Assembly (NCBI GenBank): GCA_949297205.1
Contig: CASFSH010000319.1
Coordinates: 1-6,276, forward strand
Length of the DNA: 6,276 nt
Origin: an uncultured Bacillota bacterium
GTDB taxonomy: Bacteria > Bacillota > Clostridia > UBA1381
Reading direction: 5' to 3'
The translations under genes and the position numbers were made by a program. Below the pieces are notes generated by a model that was given only the letters and a program-made list of their open reading frames with translations, was not told where the DNA came from and searched no databases. Within the stretch, counting starts at the first letter, position 1. Every line of letters starts with the position of its first letter. Shown one piece after another: positions 1 through 6,276 of the stretch.

Positions 1-775
1 AAGCAACATCATTTCTTATATATCCTTTTTCATACCAATCTCTCAAAGTTTTAATTCCCTGTTGATATTCCGGGGTTTCCATTAATATTACAGCTTCCTT
101 GCTGTCTTTATTGACAGGTATTGCAACTCCTCCGGCTATATCCTCATAATTCGGAGCTGTCCACATTGTAATACCATAATTTGTACGGTAAGGATATATG
201 TCCGGTTCACCTTCTGCAATTTTTGCCAAAAATTCTTCAATTTCCTCCGGTGATTCAATTTCTTCCTTTGTCCAGCCGTATTTTTCAGCTAATGATGTCT
301 GAATCCCATAGCAATATTGTGTTGCTTCTATCTGTACATTTGGAACAGCATAAATCTCACCGTCATACTCTGCACCTTCCCATATATATTCATCTATACT
401 TTCTTTTAATTCCGGTGCATACTCATTTATCAGGTCAGTAAGCGGTTCAAGTACTTCATTTTTTACAGCTTCTGTATATGAACTTAAATAACCTACAAAC
501 ATAATATCATAACTGTCATCGCCTGAAGCCATTTTCATACGCATTTTTTCACCGTAAGAGCTAAAATCAATTGTTTCAAACTGTACCTTTGCACCAATTG
601 CCGGTACAGTAATTTTATTTATTTCTTCCATAACAGCAGCTTTATCGGTAAGCTCTGAAGATGGTATGTACCATACAAGAGTATCTACATCCTCACTTTT
701 TTCTCCGCATCCGCTTATTCCTGCAAACAGTATCACTGTCATAAACGCAGATATTATTTTATTAAATTTTTTCAT
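1..775 (-). CDS. ABC transporter solute-binding lipoprotein, LplA/YtcQ-like (partial, C-terminus off the left edge)
   Basis: The frame is open from the ATG at 775 to the window edge, giving 258 codons. The N-terminus is a lipoprotein signal: basic MKKFNK, a hydrophobic stretch, then the lipobox I-S-G-C with Cys23 as the expected lipid anchor, so the protein should sit on the outer face of the membrane. The mature start (DTLVWYIPSSE), the segment SYGEKMRMKMASGDDSYDIMF at about residues 69-89, and the LTDLINEYAPEL segment after it fit family 1 extracellular solute-binding proteins of the LplA/YtcQ type. Relatives are usually about 450-550 residues, often with a C-terminal DUF3502 domain, so roughly half is visible. 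A strong Shine-Dalgarno (AGGGAGG) lies about 6 nt before the ATG. It follows two permease genes and is presumably the binding component of the same importer. The ligand is probably an oligosaccharide, but peptides or other ligands cannot be excluded. Confidence 0.92.
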   Translation of the reverse strand, partial: MKKFNKIISAFMTVILFAGISGCGEKSEDVDTLVWYIPSSELTDKAAVMEEINKITVPAIGAKVQFETIDFSSYGEKMRMKMASGDDSYDIMFVGYLSSYTEAVKNEVLEPLTDLINEYAPELKESIDEYIWEGAEYDGEIYAVPNVQIEATQYCYGIQTSLAEKYGWTKEEIESPEEIEEFLAKIAEGEPDIYPYRTNYGITMWTAPNYEDIAGGVAIPVNKDSKEAVILMETPEYQQGIKTLRDWYEKGYIRNDVA

Positions 776-877
776 AATTTTCCTCCCTTTTGATGTCCTT
801 AAACAGCATTTAATTATAATATTTAATACTTCCGTTTTTATTTTAAATATACTTTTTCTTATTAAAAACTTATTTTT
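776..877 (-). promoter_or_regulatory. AT-rich spacer before the solute-binding protein gene, possible promoter
   Basis: This 102-bp gap is much longer than the 18-20 bp gaps between the upstream genes. It is very AT-rich and contains a perfect TATAAT read on the minus strand at 818-813, inside a direct repeat of ATTTAAT (808-814 and 821-827, plus-strand reading). No good TTGACA-like -35 box lies at 16-18 bp from it, so the promoter is only a candidate. I see no strong hairpin with a T-tract, so read-through from the permease genes is also possible. A separate promoter would fit the usual need for more binding protein than permease. The 3' end of the spacer carries the AGGGAGG ribosome binding site. 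Confidence 0.25.
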
Positions 878-1759
878 TTACCCATTGACACTGCCTAAAA
901 ACATTACTTTTACAAAGTACTTCTGGAAGAACGGGAAAACAAATAATACAGGTCCTGCAACAACAACAGCCATTGCCATTCTTACAGTTTCTGACGGAAT
1001 ATCCACAGCATCTGTAATCATTTCAGCAAGCTGTTGATTTTCCTGTAAAAGTGCAATATTATCCATTAGTCTTTGCAGCATATATTGCAGACTGTAAAGT
1101 TCCGGCTTATCAATATAAAGCATGGAGGTATACCAGTTATTCCATTGTCCCAAAAATATTCCCACGGCAATTGTTGCAAGAACAGGCTTTGAAAGCGGAT
1201 ATACTATTTCAAACAATATTCTGTATTCTCCTGCACCGTCTATATATGCAGACTCTATAATTGATTCCGGTAACCCCTGAAAAAATGTTCTCATAACAAA
1301 TGCGCTCCAAACGCTGAACAGTCCGGGAATAATATAAACCCAAATTTTATTGTCAAGATGAAGATATTGTGTTATAAGAATATAGCTTGGTACAAGACCT
1401 CCGTTAAACATTGTTGTGAAATACATTATAAAAGACAGTTTTCTTCTCGGTTTAAAATTTTTTCTTGATAACGGATATGCAAACAATGAAATCATTAATG
1501 TTGATAAAACCATAGATGCAAACGAAAATATTGCCGTTACTTTATAAGCATTTAAAATTGTTGTCGGATTTCTGAACACATATTTATAAGCAGTTAAATC
1601 CACTTGTCTTGGCAAAAGGCTATAACCATAATAAGAAATATCTGTTTCATTTGACAACGATACACTTACAAGTATAATAAAAGGAATAACAACCGCAATG
1701 GATAATAACGCTAAAACAACTGTAAGTGCAATCTGTGAAATTAAATTATTTCTTTTCAT
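878..1759 (-). CDS. Carbohydrate ABC transporter permease, LplC/YtcP-like (CUT1 family, MalG-type position)
   Basis: The product is 293 residues, normal for this family. It is an integral membrane subunit that forms the translocation pore with the LplB-like partner. Hydrophobic segments lie at about residues 10-33, 74-97, 108-128, 138-158, 190-205 and 260-280, consistent with six membrane spans. The cytoplasmic EAA loop that docks the ATPase is at about residues 169-188 (ESAYIDGAG with a proline about a dozen residues later; the classic first alanine is Ser170). The motif FNGGLVPSYILI (118-129) and the ending PFFQKYFVKVMFLGSVNG are characteristic of LplC/YtcP proteins. The ATG at 1759 has a GGGAGC Shine-Dalgarno about 9 nt upstream. 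The gene starts 18 bp after the partner permease stops, so they are almost certainly co-transcribed and translated in step. Family assignment is firm; the substrate is unknown. Confidence 0.95.
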   Translation of the reverse strand: MKRNNLISQIALTVVLALLSIAVVIPFIILVSVSLSNETDISYYGYSLLPRQVDLTAYKYVFRNPTTILNAYKVTAIFSFASMVLSTLMISLFAYPLSRKNFKPRRKLSFIMYFTTMFNGGLVPSYILITQYLHLDNKIWVYIIPGLFSVWSAFVMRTFFQGLPESIIESAYIDGAGEYRILFEIVYPLSKPVLATIAVGIFLGQWNNWYTSMLYIDKPELYSLQYMLQRLMDNIALLQENQQLAEMITDAVDIPSETVRMAMAVVVAGPVLFVFPFFQKYFVKVMFLGSVNG

Positions 1760-1777
1760 TATAATAAGCTCCCTTCC

Positions 1778-2722
1778 CTAAAACAAACTGCGTTCCGGAT
1801 CAATTTTCTTGACCACTGTATTGGTAGCTATAACCAAAATAAATCCCACAACTGACTGCAAAAGACCGGCTGCCGCAGAAACTCCCATATTTCCTTGAAC
1901 ACGCATTACTCTGAAAATATATGTAGGAATAATATCTGTAGTAGAATAAAGTGCTCCGACATTTCTCGGAACTTGGTAGAACAATCCGAAATCTCCGCCG
2001 AAAATACCGCCTATAGCAAATATCAGCTTTATACATATTATAGGTACAAGCTCAGGCAGCATTATATATCTGATTTTATGCCACCGCTTTCCTCCGTCAA
2101 TTTCCAATGCCTCAAACAGCTCCGGACTTATACCCATTAATGCCGCATAATACAAAATACTTCCCATTCCAAAATTTTTCCATATACTTGCAATCGTCAA
2201 AATATACGGCCATGCACCCGGTATTGAATACCAATCTTTTGCAGACACTCCGAATGTTTCTAATATTTTATTTAACAGTCCATAATTTGGGTTTAAAAAT
2301 GCAAATACCATATATGCAGCTATAACCCATGAAAGAAAATTAGGAGTGATTAAAGCTGTTTGAAAAATTTTTGTAGATAATCTGCTTTTTAAGTTATATA
2401 ACAGTACGGCAAGAGCAATTGCTGCTACATTATCTGCAACTATTATGATGGCATTCATCTTTACAGTGTTCCATGCTATATGTAAAAATTCCGTTGATCC
2501 CAAAAACACTTTAAAATTATCCAAACCGCACCAGCTGCTTCCGAAAATTCCTCTTGCAAACTTATAATCTTTAAATGCTATTATAATACCAATTAAGGGA
2601 ATGTAACAGAAAACGACTATATGCAATATGGGAAGTATGCACATACTCCAAAATTCTATCTGGCTTTTATTAACTTTTCTTTTATTTTTAACCGTTTTTA
2701 ATTTAGCCGTTGTTGCTTTCAT
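1778..2722 (-). CDS. Sugar ABC transporter permease, LplB-like (CUT1 family, MalF-type position)
   Basis: The product is 314 residues, typical of LplB/YteP-like permeases. A basic N-terminus (KLKTVKNKRKVNKS) precedes the first span at about residues 24-49. Further hydrophobic segments are at about 85-109, 119-143, 171-196, 221-241 and 281-303. The EAA loop is clear at about 204-223 (EALEIDGGKRWHKIRYIMLP), with the conserved Gly210 and the closing Pro223. The ending (KKIDPERSLF) resembles the C-terminus common in this family. The start at 2722 is supported by a GAGGTG Shine-Dalgarno about 9 nt upstream, lying in the 20-bp gap after the large secreted protein gene. It should pair with the LplC-like subunit encoded next. 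No ATPase gene is visible; relatives use a shared MsmX/MsmK-type ATPase encoded elsewhere, which is inferred here. Confidence 0.95.
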   Translation of the reverse strand: MKATTAKLKTVKNKRKVNKSQIEFWSMCILPILHIVVFCYIPLIGIIIAFKDYKFARGIFGSSWCGLDNFKVFLGSTEFLHIAWNTVKMNAIIIVADNVAAIALAVLLYNLKSRLSTKIFQTALITPNFLSWVIAAYMVFAFLNPNYGLLNKILETFGVSAKDWYSIPGAWPYILTIASIWKNFGMGSILYYAALMGISPELFEALEIDGGKRWHKIRYIMLPELVPIICIKLIFAIGGIFGGDFGLFYQVPRNVGALYSTTDIIPTYIFRVMRVQGNMGVSAAAGLLQSVVGFILVIATNTVVKKIDPERSLF

Positions 2723-2742
2723 TAAACTATTTCACCTCGTTG

Positions 2743-5631
2743 TTATGGTTTTATAATTGTTTCCCACATAGAATTTCTGTCCTTTGTACTGTCCCAGATA
2801 TAGAATTTAACCTTATAGCTGTCCGTAACTGTTTCCGGAACATCAAAGCTTGCTCTTAATACCTCTTTTTCTTCACCCATTGCAAGTTCACCAATTGAAT
2901 GTGAATATCCAATCTGTCGTCCTGTCGTTGTATCTTCCAGTACCGCACTTACAAAATAACTTTCAGTTTCTTTACCGGCATAATTTCTTAATGTAAGTGA
3001 TGCGGTAATATTTTTTCCGGCAGCATAGCTCATTGTTGAAACATCCATACCGGTATCGGTATATTTAAGGGATGAATTTACCTGAAATTTCTGAGGTCTT
3101 GTTGTAAATTTGCTCTCATAATCGTGATCAAGAAAATATGTTCCGTTTGTAATAGACATGCTTGCCCTTATTGTATATTCCTTTTCATATTCCAAACTGT
3201 TATCAAGTATGAGTTTTACAACAGACCTTCCGTCTTGTGTACTAATCTCCACTTTTTGAGAAGGTTTATTACCATCTGAATCCTCAATATAAATATTATC
3301 TGATGTTAGCGTTGAACGATCCATTGCTTCACTGAATTCTATTTTAATTTCAGGGTTAAGCGAAACATCCTTTTCTCCGTCTGACGGAGTTATACTCTCA
3401 ACTTTAGGAGATTCAATCTTTTTTACACATATTTCATCAATATAATAATCGGTTTTTGTACTTTCAATTCTATAATCAGGTCTGAAAATCACAAGACCGT
3501 CAAGCCCTTTCATATCATTTGTAACAGCTGTGTTATAAACCGATTCAGTGTATGTTTGTCCGTATCTATCAGTATATTTTCCTATTATTGATGAGGTATT
3601 ATTTATTGTATCAATCCAATATGTCATTTCTATATATCCTACTGCAAGACTCACCTTACCAGCCAATATCCTTGTATTACCCAATATCATATAAGAATGT
3701 CCACCGCCACTTACTAATTCTTTATTTTCATATAACGGTGACATTAAACCGGTAAGCCATATTAATTCTTTTGCCGGTTTCATTTTATAGCTTATTTCAT
3801 ATAGGCCCTCACCTGCATCAGGGAATGAAATTGAAGCGGACTTGTTTATTTCAAAAGCCGCACGAAATGCGCGGTTTCCTGTACCATCATCTACAACTCC
3901 ATATCCCTCTTCCAAAAGACTTTTATAATTTATAGGCGCAAGCTGCGCTAACAAATCTTCACCGGTATAATTCACATCTTCAAAATCCTGATAGTATACA
4001 ATATTATTCCATTTTGCATATACCGTCAAATCACCCGTTATTCCGGTACCATCAAAAGGTTTTTTTAATTCTTTATCCAAAAACCAACCTTCAAACCCAC
4101 AACCTTGTTTGGTGCTTTCGGGAAGAGTGTCCAAATCTTCAAGAGTGTAAACAGGATCTACCAAAGAGCCACCATTTGACTCGAATGTTATTTTCCATTT
4201 TTTTGTCCATTTCGCATATACCTCTATATCCTCGGTTATGCCTGTACCATCAAAAGGTACTGTTAGTTCTTTATCCAAAAACCATCCGTCAAATCTATAG
4301 CCCAGCCACTCCGCTTCCGGTATATCGGTAAGGGTATCTACGGCATATCGTGGTTCTATTGGGTCTCCTCCGTTTGTAATAAATGTTATCTGCCATGCAT
4401 ATATCCATTTTGCATAAACCTCTATATCCCCGGTTATTCCTGTCCCGTCAAAAGGGATAGTCAGTTCTTCATCCAAAAACCATCCGTCAAACTCATACCT
4501 TACTTTTGTCGGCGGTGCCGGTAATTCAATTTTATCTGTTATTGTTTCTGCAGTTTCAGTTCCAGTTCCTCCATTCAGGTTAAAGGTCACTGTATGTATT
4601 TTAAGCCATTTAGCATAAACAGTCATATCACTTGTAATATTTTTGCCATCAAAAGGCTCATTAAATTCTTTGTCTTTATACCAGCCTTCAAGATACCATC
4701 CGCCTTCGCGCGTCATTTCTATTAAATCAACTTCGGCGTTAAGATCACTGGCAACTTCTTCTGTATAACCTGATCCGTCATTTCTGTCAAAGATTACATT
4801 ATATGTTTTTATTTCCTTTACATATACATCATCTATATATATTTCCGCTTTACCAGTATAATTGTTGGGCCATTCATTTAATGTAATACCGCGGAATCTA
4901 TCTGCTTTATAATTTTGATGATCTATTGTTGGTATTACTTCATTCCAAGTTTTTTCAACAAGATTTCCATCTTTGGTTCTGTATGTTACATATATAATTG
5001 CCTCACCGTTGTTCTGTACTGTATTATTTTCTATATCTTTACTTCCATGTAAATTAAAATGTGTCTTTACTGAAATAAAACCATCAATATTTTCTATTGT
5101 TTCATTAACAACGCCGCCTCCCATTGTTAAATTACCACCATATGTTCTGATTGTTCCTAAACTTGTATTGCATCTGCCATAAGTTCCTACAATTCCTATA
5201 CCTGAACTGCTTGGGAAATATGGGCTGCTGCCGTTAAGCGCTATCTTGTATCCGCCTTCATACCATGCATCTCTGTCCAAAGGATATTCTCCACCTCCGG
5301 CAATATTGTCAGCCCCTCTTCTGTCAAACGCAAATATAGATGTATTAACACCGTTTTCTGCAGCGACTGAAACATCTGCATTGTATTTCATATAATGATT
5401 ACCTGATTCATCAAAACTTCTTTCGCTTGACCAGCGCTGTTTCTCCGGTACTTCAACATTACCGCTTTTTGCAACAGGCGTATCAAATATTGTATCATAG
5501 GTATCCCCTTCAAAGTCCTCATAATATAAATATCCTTCCGGAAATTCACCGGCTGCATTACATACAGGTATTTGTACTGCAGCTGCCATGGATAATGCTA
5601 TGATTGATGTAATTATTCTTTTAAATGTCAT
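2743..5631 (-). CDS. Large secreted multidomain protein: two concanavalin/LamG-like domains, four InlB-type repeats, Big_5, C-terminal module
   Basis: This 962-residue protein has a Sec signal peptide (MTFKRIITS, then a hydrophobic core, with likely cleavage in CNA-AGE near residue 26). Visible order: a beta-sandwich domain at about 33-273, opening YLYYEDFEG and closing with AEIYIDDVYVKEI; four Listeria-Bacteroides (InlB B-type, Pfam Flg_new) repeats at about 276-541, each ending VYAKW; a second sandwich at about 544-740, opening VYYQDFED and closing DYYIDEICVKKI; a Big_5 Ig-like domain at about 741-847 (SITPSDGEKDVSLNPEIKI to SKFTT); and a C-terminal beta-rich module to the end. The matching ends of the two sandwiches suggest an internal duplication. 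No catalytic motif, SLH domain or LPXTG signal is seen. The role is unknown; surface glycan binding is inferred from the fold types and from the sugar-importer genes 20 bp downstream. The same end modules occur in the preceding gene. Confidence 0.9.
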   Translation of the reverse strand: MTFKRIITSIIALSMAAAVQIPVCNAAGEFPEGYLYYEDFEGDTYDTIFDTPVAKSGNVEVPEKQRWSSERSFDESGNHYMKYNADVSVAAENGVNTSIFAFDRRGADNIAGGGEYPLDRDAWYEGGYKIALNGSSPYFPSSSGIGIVGTYGRCNTSLGTIRTYGGNLTMGGGVVNETIENIDGFISVKTHFNLHGSKDIENNTVQNNGEAIIYVTYRTKDGNLVEKTWNEVIPTIDHQNYKADRFRGITLNEWPNNYTGKAEIYIDDVYVKEIKTYNVIFDRNDGSGYTEEVASDLNAEVDLIEMTREGGWYLEGWYKDKEFNEPFDGKNITSDMTVYAKWLKIHTVTFNLNGGTGTETAETITDKIELPAPPTKVRYEFDGWFLDEELTIPFDGTGITGDIEVYAKWIYAWQITFITNGGDPIEPRYAVDTLTDIPEAEWLGYRFDGWFLDKELTVPFDGTGITEDIEVYAKWTKKWKITFESNGGSLVDPVYTLEDLDTLPESTKQGCGFEGWFLDKELKKPFDGTGITGDLTVYAKWNNIVYYQDFEDVNYTGEDLLAQLAPINYKSLLEEGYGVVDDGTGNRAFRAAFEINKSASISFPDAGEGLYEISYKMKPAKELIWLTGLMSPLYENKELVSGGGHSYMILGNTRILAGKVSLAVGYIEMTYWIDTINNTSSIIGKYTDRYGQTYTESVYNTAVTNDMKGLDGLVIFRPDYRIESTKTDYYIDEICVKKIESPKVESITPSDGEKDVSLNPEIKIEFSEAMDRSTLTSDNIYIEDSDGNKPSQKVEISTQDGRSVVKLILDNSLEYEKEYTIRASMSITNGTYFLDHDYESKFTTRPQKFQVNSSLKYTDTGMDVSTMSYAAGKNITASLTLRNYAGKETESYFVSAVLEDTTTGRQIGYSHSIGELAMGEEKEVLRASFDVPETVTDSYKVKFYIWDSTKDRNSMWETIIKP
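4009..4806 (-). repeat. Four tandem InlB B-type (Listeria-Bacteroides) repeats within the secreted protein
   Basis: The units are roughly 4806-4606, 4596-4405, 4392-4207 and 4197-4009, each 62-67 codons, joined by linkers of only a few residues. Each begins with a V/I-x-F strand and N/D-G-G turn, has a central (D/E)GW(F/Y)xDxE motif and ends with PFDG, then IT-x-D, then VYAKW. Units 2, 3 and 4 share WFLD-E-L and PFDGTGIT; unit 1 diverges (WYKDKEF, FDGKNIT). The similarity is also visible in the DNA, strongest between units 2 and 3 around the FDGWFLD to FDGTGIT codons. This family forms small beta-grasp-like domains used as spacers or binding modules in Gram-positive surface proteins. Confidence 0.88.
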
Positions 5632-5638
5632 CAAAAAA

Positions 5639-5643
5639 CTCCT
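5639..5643 (-). promoter_or_regulatory. Ribosome binding site that decides the start of the large secreted protein
   Basis: Read on the minus strand this is AGGAG within GAAAGGAG. It lies 7 nt from the ATG at 5631 and only 4 nt from an adjoining in-frame TTG at 5634. The ATG is the better codon and has the better spacing, so the protein is taken as 962 rather than 963 residues. The signal peptide is essentially unaffected by the choice. Confidence 0.75.
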
Positions 5644-5665
5644 TTCTGTTATTATCTTTTGTCTT

Positions 5666-5692
5666 GAGCGGTAAGAATTTTTCTTACCGCTC
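5666..5692. terminator. Perfect 12-bp inverted repeat, terminator-like hairpin between the two secreted-protein genes
   Basis: The arms GAGCGGTAAGAA (5666-5677) and TTCTTACCGCTC (5681-5692) pair perfectly around a 3-nt centre. On the plus strand the stem is followed by TTTAATTTTT, which looks like a Rho-independent terminator for rightward transcription, although no plus-strand gene is seen here. Read in the direction of the actual genes, the A-rich tract precedes the stem and the sequence after it (AAGACAAAAG) has no U-run. For the minus-strand genes it is therefore better seen as a transcript-end or processing/stabilising hairpin, 41 bp after the stop of the preceding gene and 34 bp before the next ATG. 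The structure is certain; its role is not. Confidence 0.5.
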
Positions 5693-5733
5693 TTTAATTT
5701 TTCAATATGTTAACCTGCTAATAATACAATAAA

Positions 5734-6276
5734 TCAATTTGCTGATGTTTTAGGCGCAAGCGGTTTTATGGTATTTAAGCTGTCAAAAATCATAACATTT
5801 ACTTCATCGCTGTCATCTGCATCAACAGGCACATTTATTTCAACGCTTTGGGGTACAGTATTTTCCGTTTCGATGTTAGACGTATCTCCGATATTAACAG
5901 CTTTCATTATATTTTCATTCATAATATTCACTACCGGTATATAATCTATATTTTCATCTGTATTATTAAGTACATTAAATTCTACACTTACTGTACTTCC
6001 TGCTGCTGTACTAATATTTGTAATTTCTTCTCCCAAAGCATTTTTTATAACAACATTTGAAATATTCAAGGACAATGCTCCGGTTGTAAAAGTCAGGCTA
6101 AAGTCTTGTGCCATATTTCCTGCATAGTTTGCAACACCGGTAAATACCTTAACGGTATATTGAGAATTAAAATCAAGTCTTCCTAATGGAACAATACTTA
6201 CAACCGTTTTTCGCTCATCATTAAGAGATGTTGTTATCAAATAACTGTCAGGGCTTAACTCGGTATCTCCTTTATA
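5734..6276 (-). CDS. Secreted/surface protein, C-terminal part: Big_5 tail plus C-terminal beta-rich module (partial, N-terminus off the right edge)
   Basis: The frame stays open to the right edge, leaving 180 residues and a TGA stop. An in-frame TTG at 6240 is not a credible start: the reading continues upstream without a stop (YKGDTELSPDSY), has no suitable ribosome site there, and starting at it would cut a domain in half. Residues 1 to about 66 are the second half of a Big_5 bacterial Ig-like domain, with the family's GRLDFNSQYTVKV strand and closing DFSLTFTTG. Residues about 67-180 resemble the C-terminal module of the next gene: an ITNISTAAG segment, an N-rich strand, IGDTSN, then a VPV/DS strand and IFDS near the end. 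No anchor motif or catalytic domain is visible. What lies N-terminal is unknown; in clostridia such tails often sit behind carbohydrate-binding or carbohydrate-active domains. It is probably expressed just before, or together with, the following gene. Confidence 0.88.
   Translation of the reverse strand, partial: YKGDTELSPDSYLITTSLNDERKTVVSIVPLGRLDFNSQYTVKVFTGVANYAGNMAQDFSLTFTTGALSLNISNVVIKNALGEEITNISTAAGSTVSVEFNVLNNTDENIDYIPVVNIMNENIMKAVNIGDTSNIETENTVPQSVEINVPVDADDSDEVNVMIFDSLNTIKPLAPKTSAN

Noticed and set aside
666..1037. Open frame on the plus strand spanning the end of the LplC-like gene and the start of the binding-protein gene
   Set aside because: It is antisense to two well-supported genes and the spacer between them, has no family resemblance, and its hydrophobic, phenylalanine-rich composition is what AT-rich antisense sequence produces.
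1800..2036. Minus-strand open frame inside the LplB-like gene in another reading frame
   Set aside because: It lies wholly within a strongly supported permease frame and its Tyr/Arg/Ser-rich product resembles no known family.
4014..4331. Plus-strand open frame over the InlB-type repeats, with repeated peptide segments
   Set aside because: Its internal repetition simply mirrors the repeats encoded on the other strand; there is no credible ribosome site or family match.
4009..4806. Possible CRISPR-like or non-coding tandem repeat
   Set aside because: The period is about 190-210 bp, units are imperfect, and the repetition follows codons of an intact reading frame, so it is protein-domain repetition.
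2743..5631. Glycoside hydrolase or polysaccharide lyase activity in the large secreted protein
   Set aside because: No recognisable catalytic signature, such as a GH16-type E-x-D-x-x-E motif, is seen in the sandwich domains; binding is the more cautious inference.
5666..5692. Rho-independent terminator for the minus-strand gene ending at 5734
   Set aside because: Read on the minus strand the stem is followed by AAGACAAAAG and not a U-run, so a standard intrinsic terminator in that direction is not supported, although the hairpin itself is real.
5734..6240. A complete small gene starting at a TTG at 6240
   Set aside because: The frame continues upstream to the window edge with domain-consistent residues, so this is the tail of a longer protein and not a separate 168-residue gene.

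Overview
The window is an AT-rich stretch whose genes all lie on the minus strand. The low G+C, strong purine-rich Shine-Dalgarno sites, a lipobox-type solute-binding protein, LplB/LplC-type sugar permeases without their own ATPase, and large secreted proteins with Listeria-Bacteroides (InlB B-type) repeats all point to a Gram-positive Firmicute, most likely a gut or fibre-degrading clostridium (Oscillospiraceae/Lachnospiraceae/Monoglobus-like). The lineage is inferred from gene style; no marker gene is present.

In transcription order (right to left): (1) 6276-5734, the C-terminal 180 residues of a protein that enters from the right edge, holding the tail of a Big_5 Ig-like domain and a C-terminal beta-rich module; (2) a 5635-5733 spacer with a perfect 12-bp inverted repeat; (3) 5631-2743, a 962-residue secreted multidomain protein made of signal peptide, concanavalin/LamG-like sandwich, four InlB-type repeats, a second sandwich, Big_5, and the same kind of C-terminal module as gene 1; (4) 2722-1778, an LplB-type ABC permease; (5) 1759-878, an LplC/YtcP-type ABC permease; (6) a 102-bp AT-rich spacer; (7) 775 to the left edge, the N-terminal 258 residues of a lipoprotein solute-binding protein.

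Genes 3, 4 and 5 are separated by only 20 and 18 bp and are probably one transcript. With the solute-binding protein they form a CUT1-type oligosaccharide importer that lacks an ATPase here, as is normal for CUT1 systems that share an MsmX-like ATPase encoded elsewhere. Co-location of a large secreted protein with two sandwich domains suggests, by inference, a glycan capture-and-import locus in a Gram-positive cell. No catalytic carbohydrate-active domain is recognisable in the window, so the substrate cannot be named. I see no tRNA, rRNA, CRISPR array, insertion sequence or phage gene. The most novel-looking elements are the large secreted protein and the C-terminal module it shares with the gene before it.
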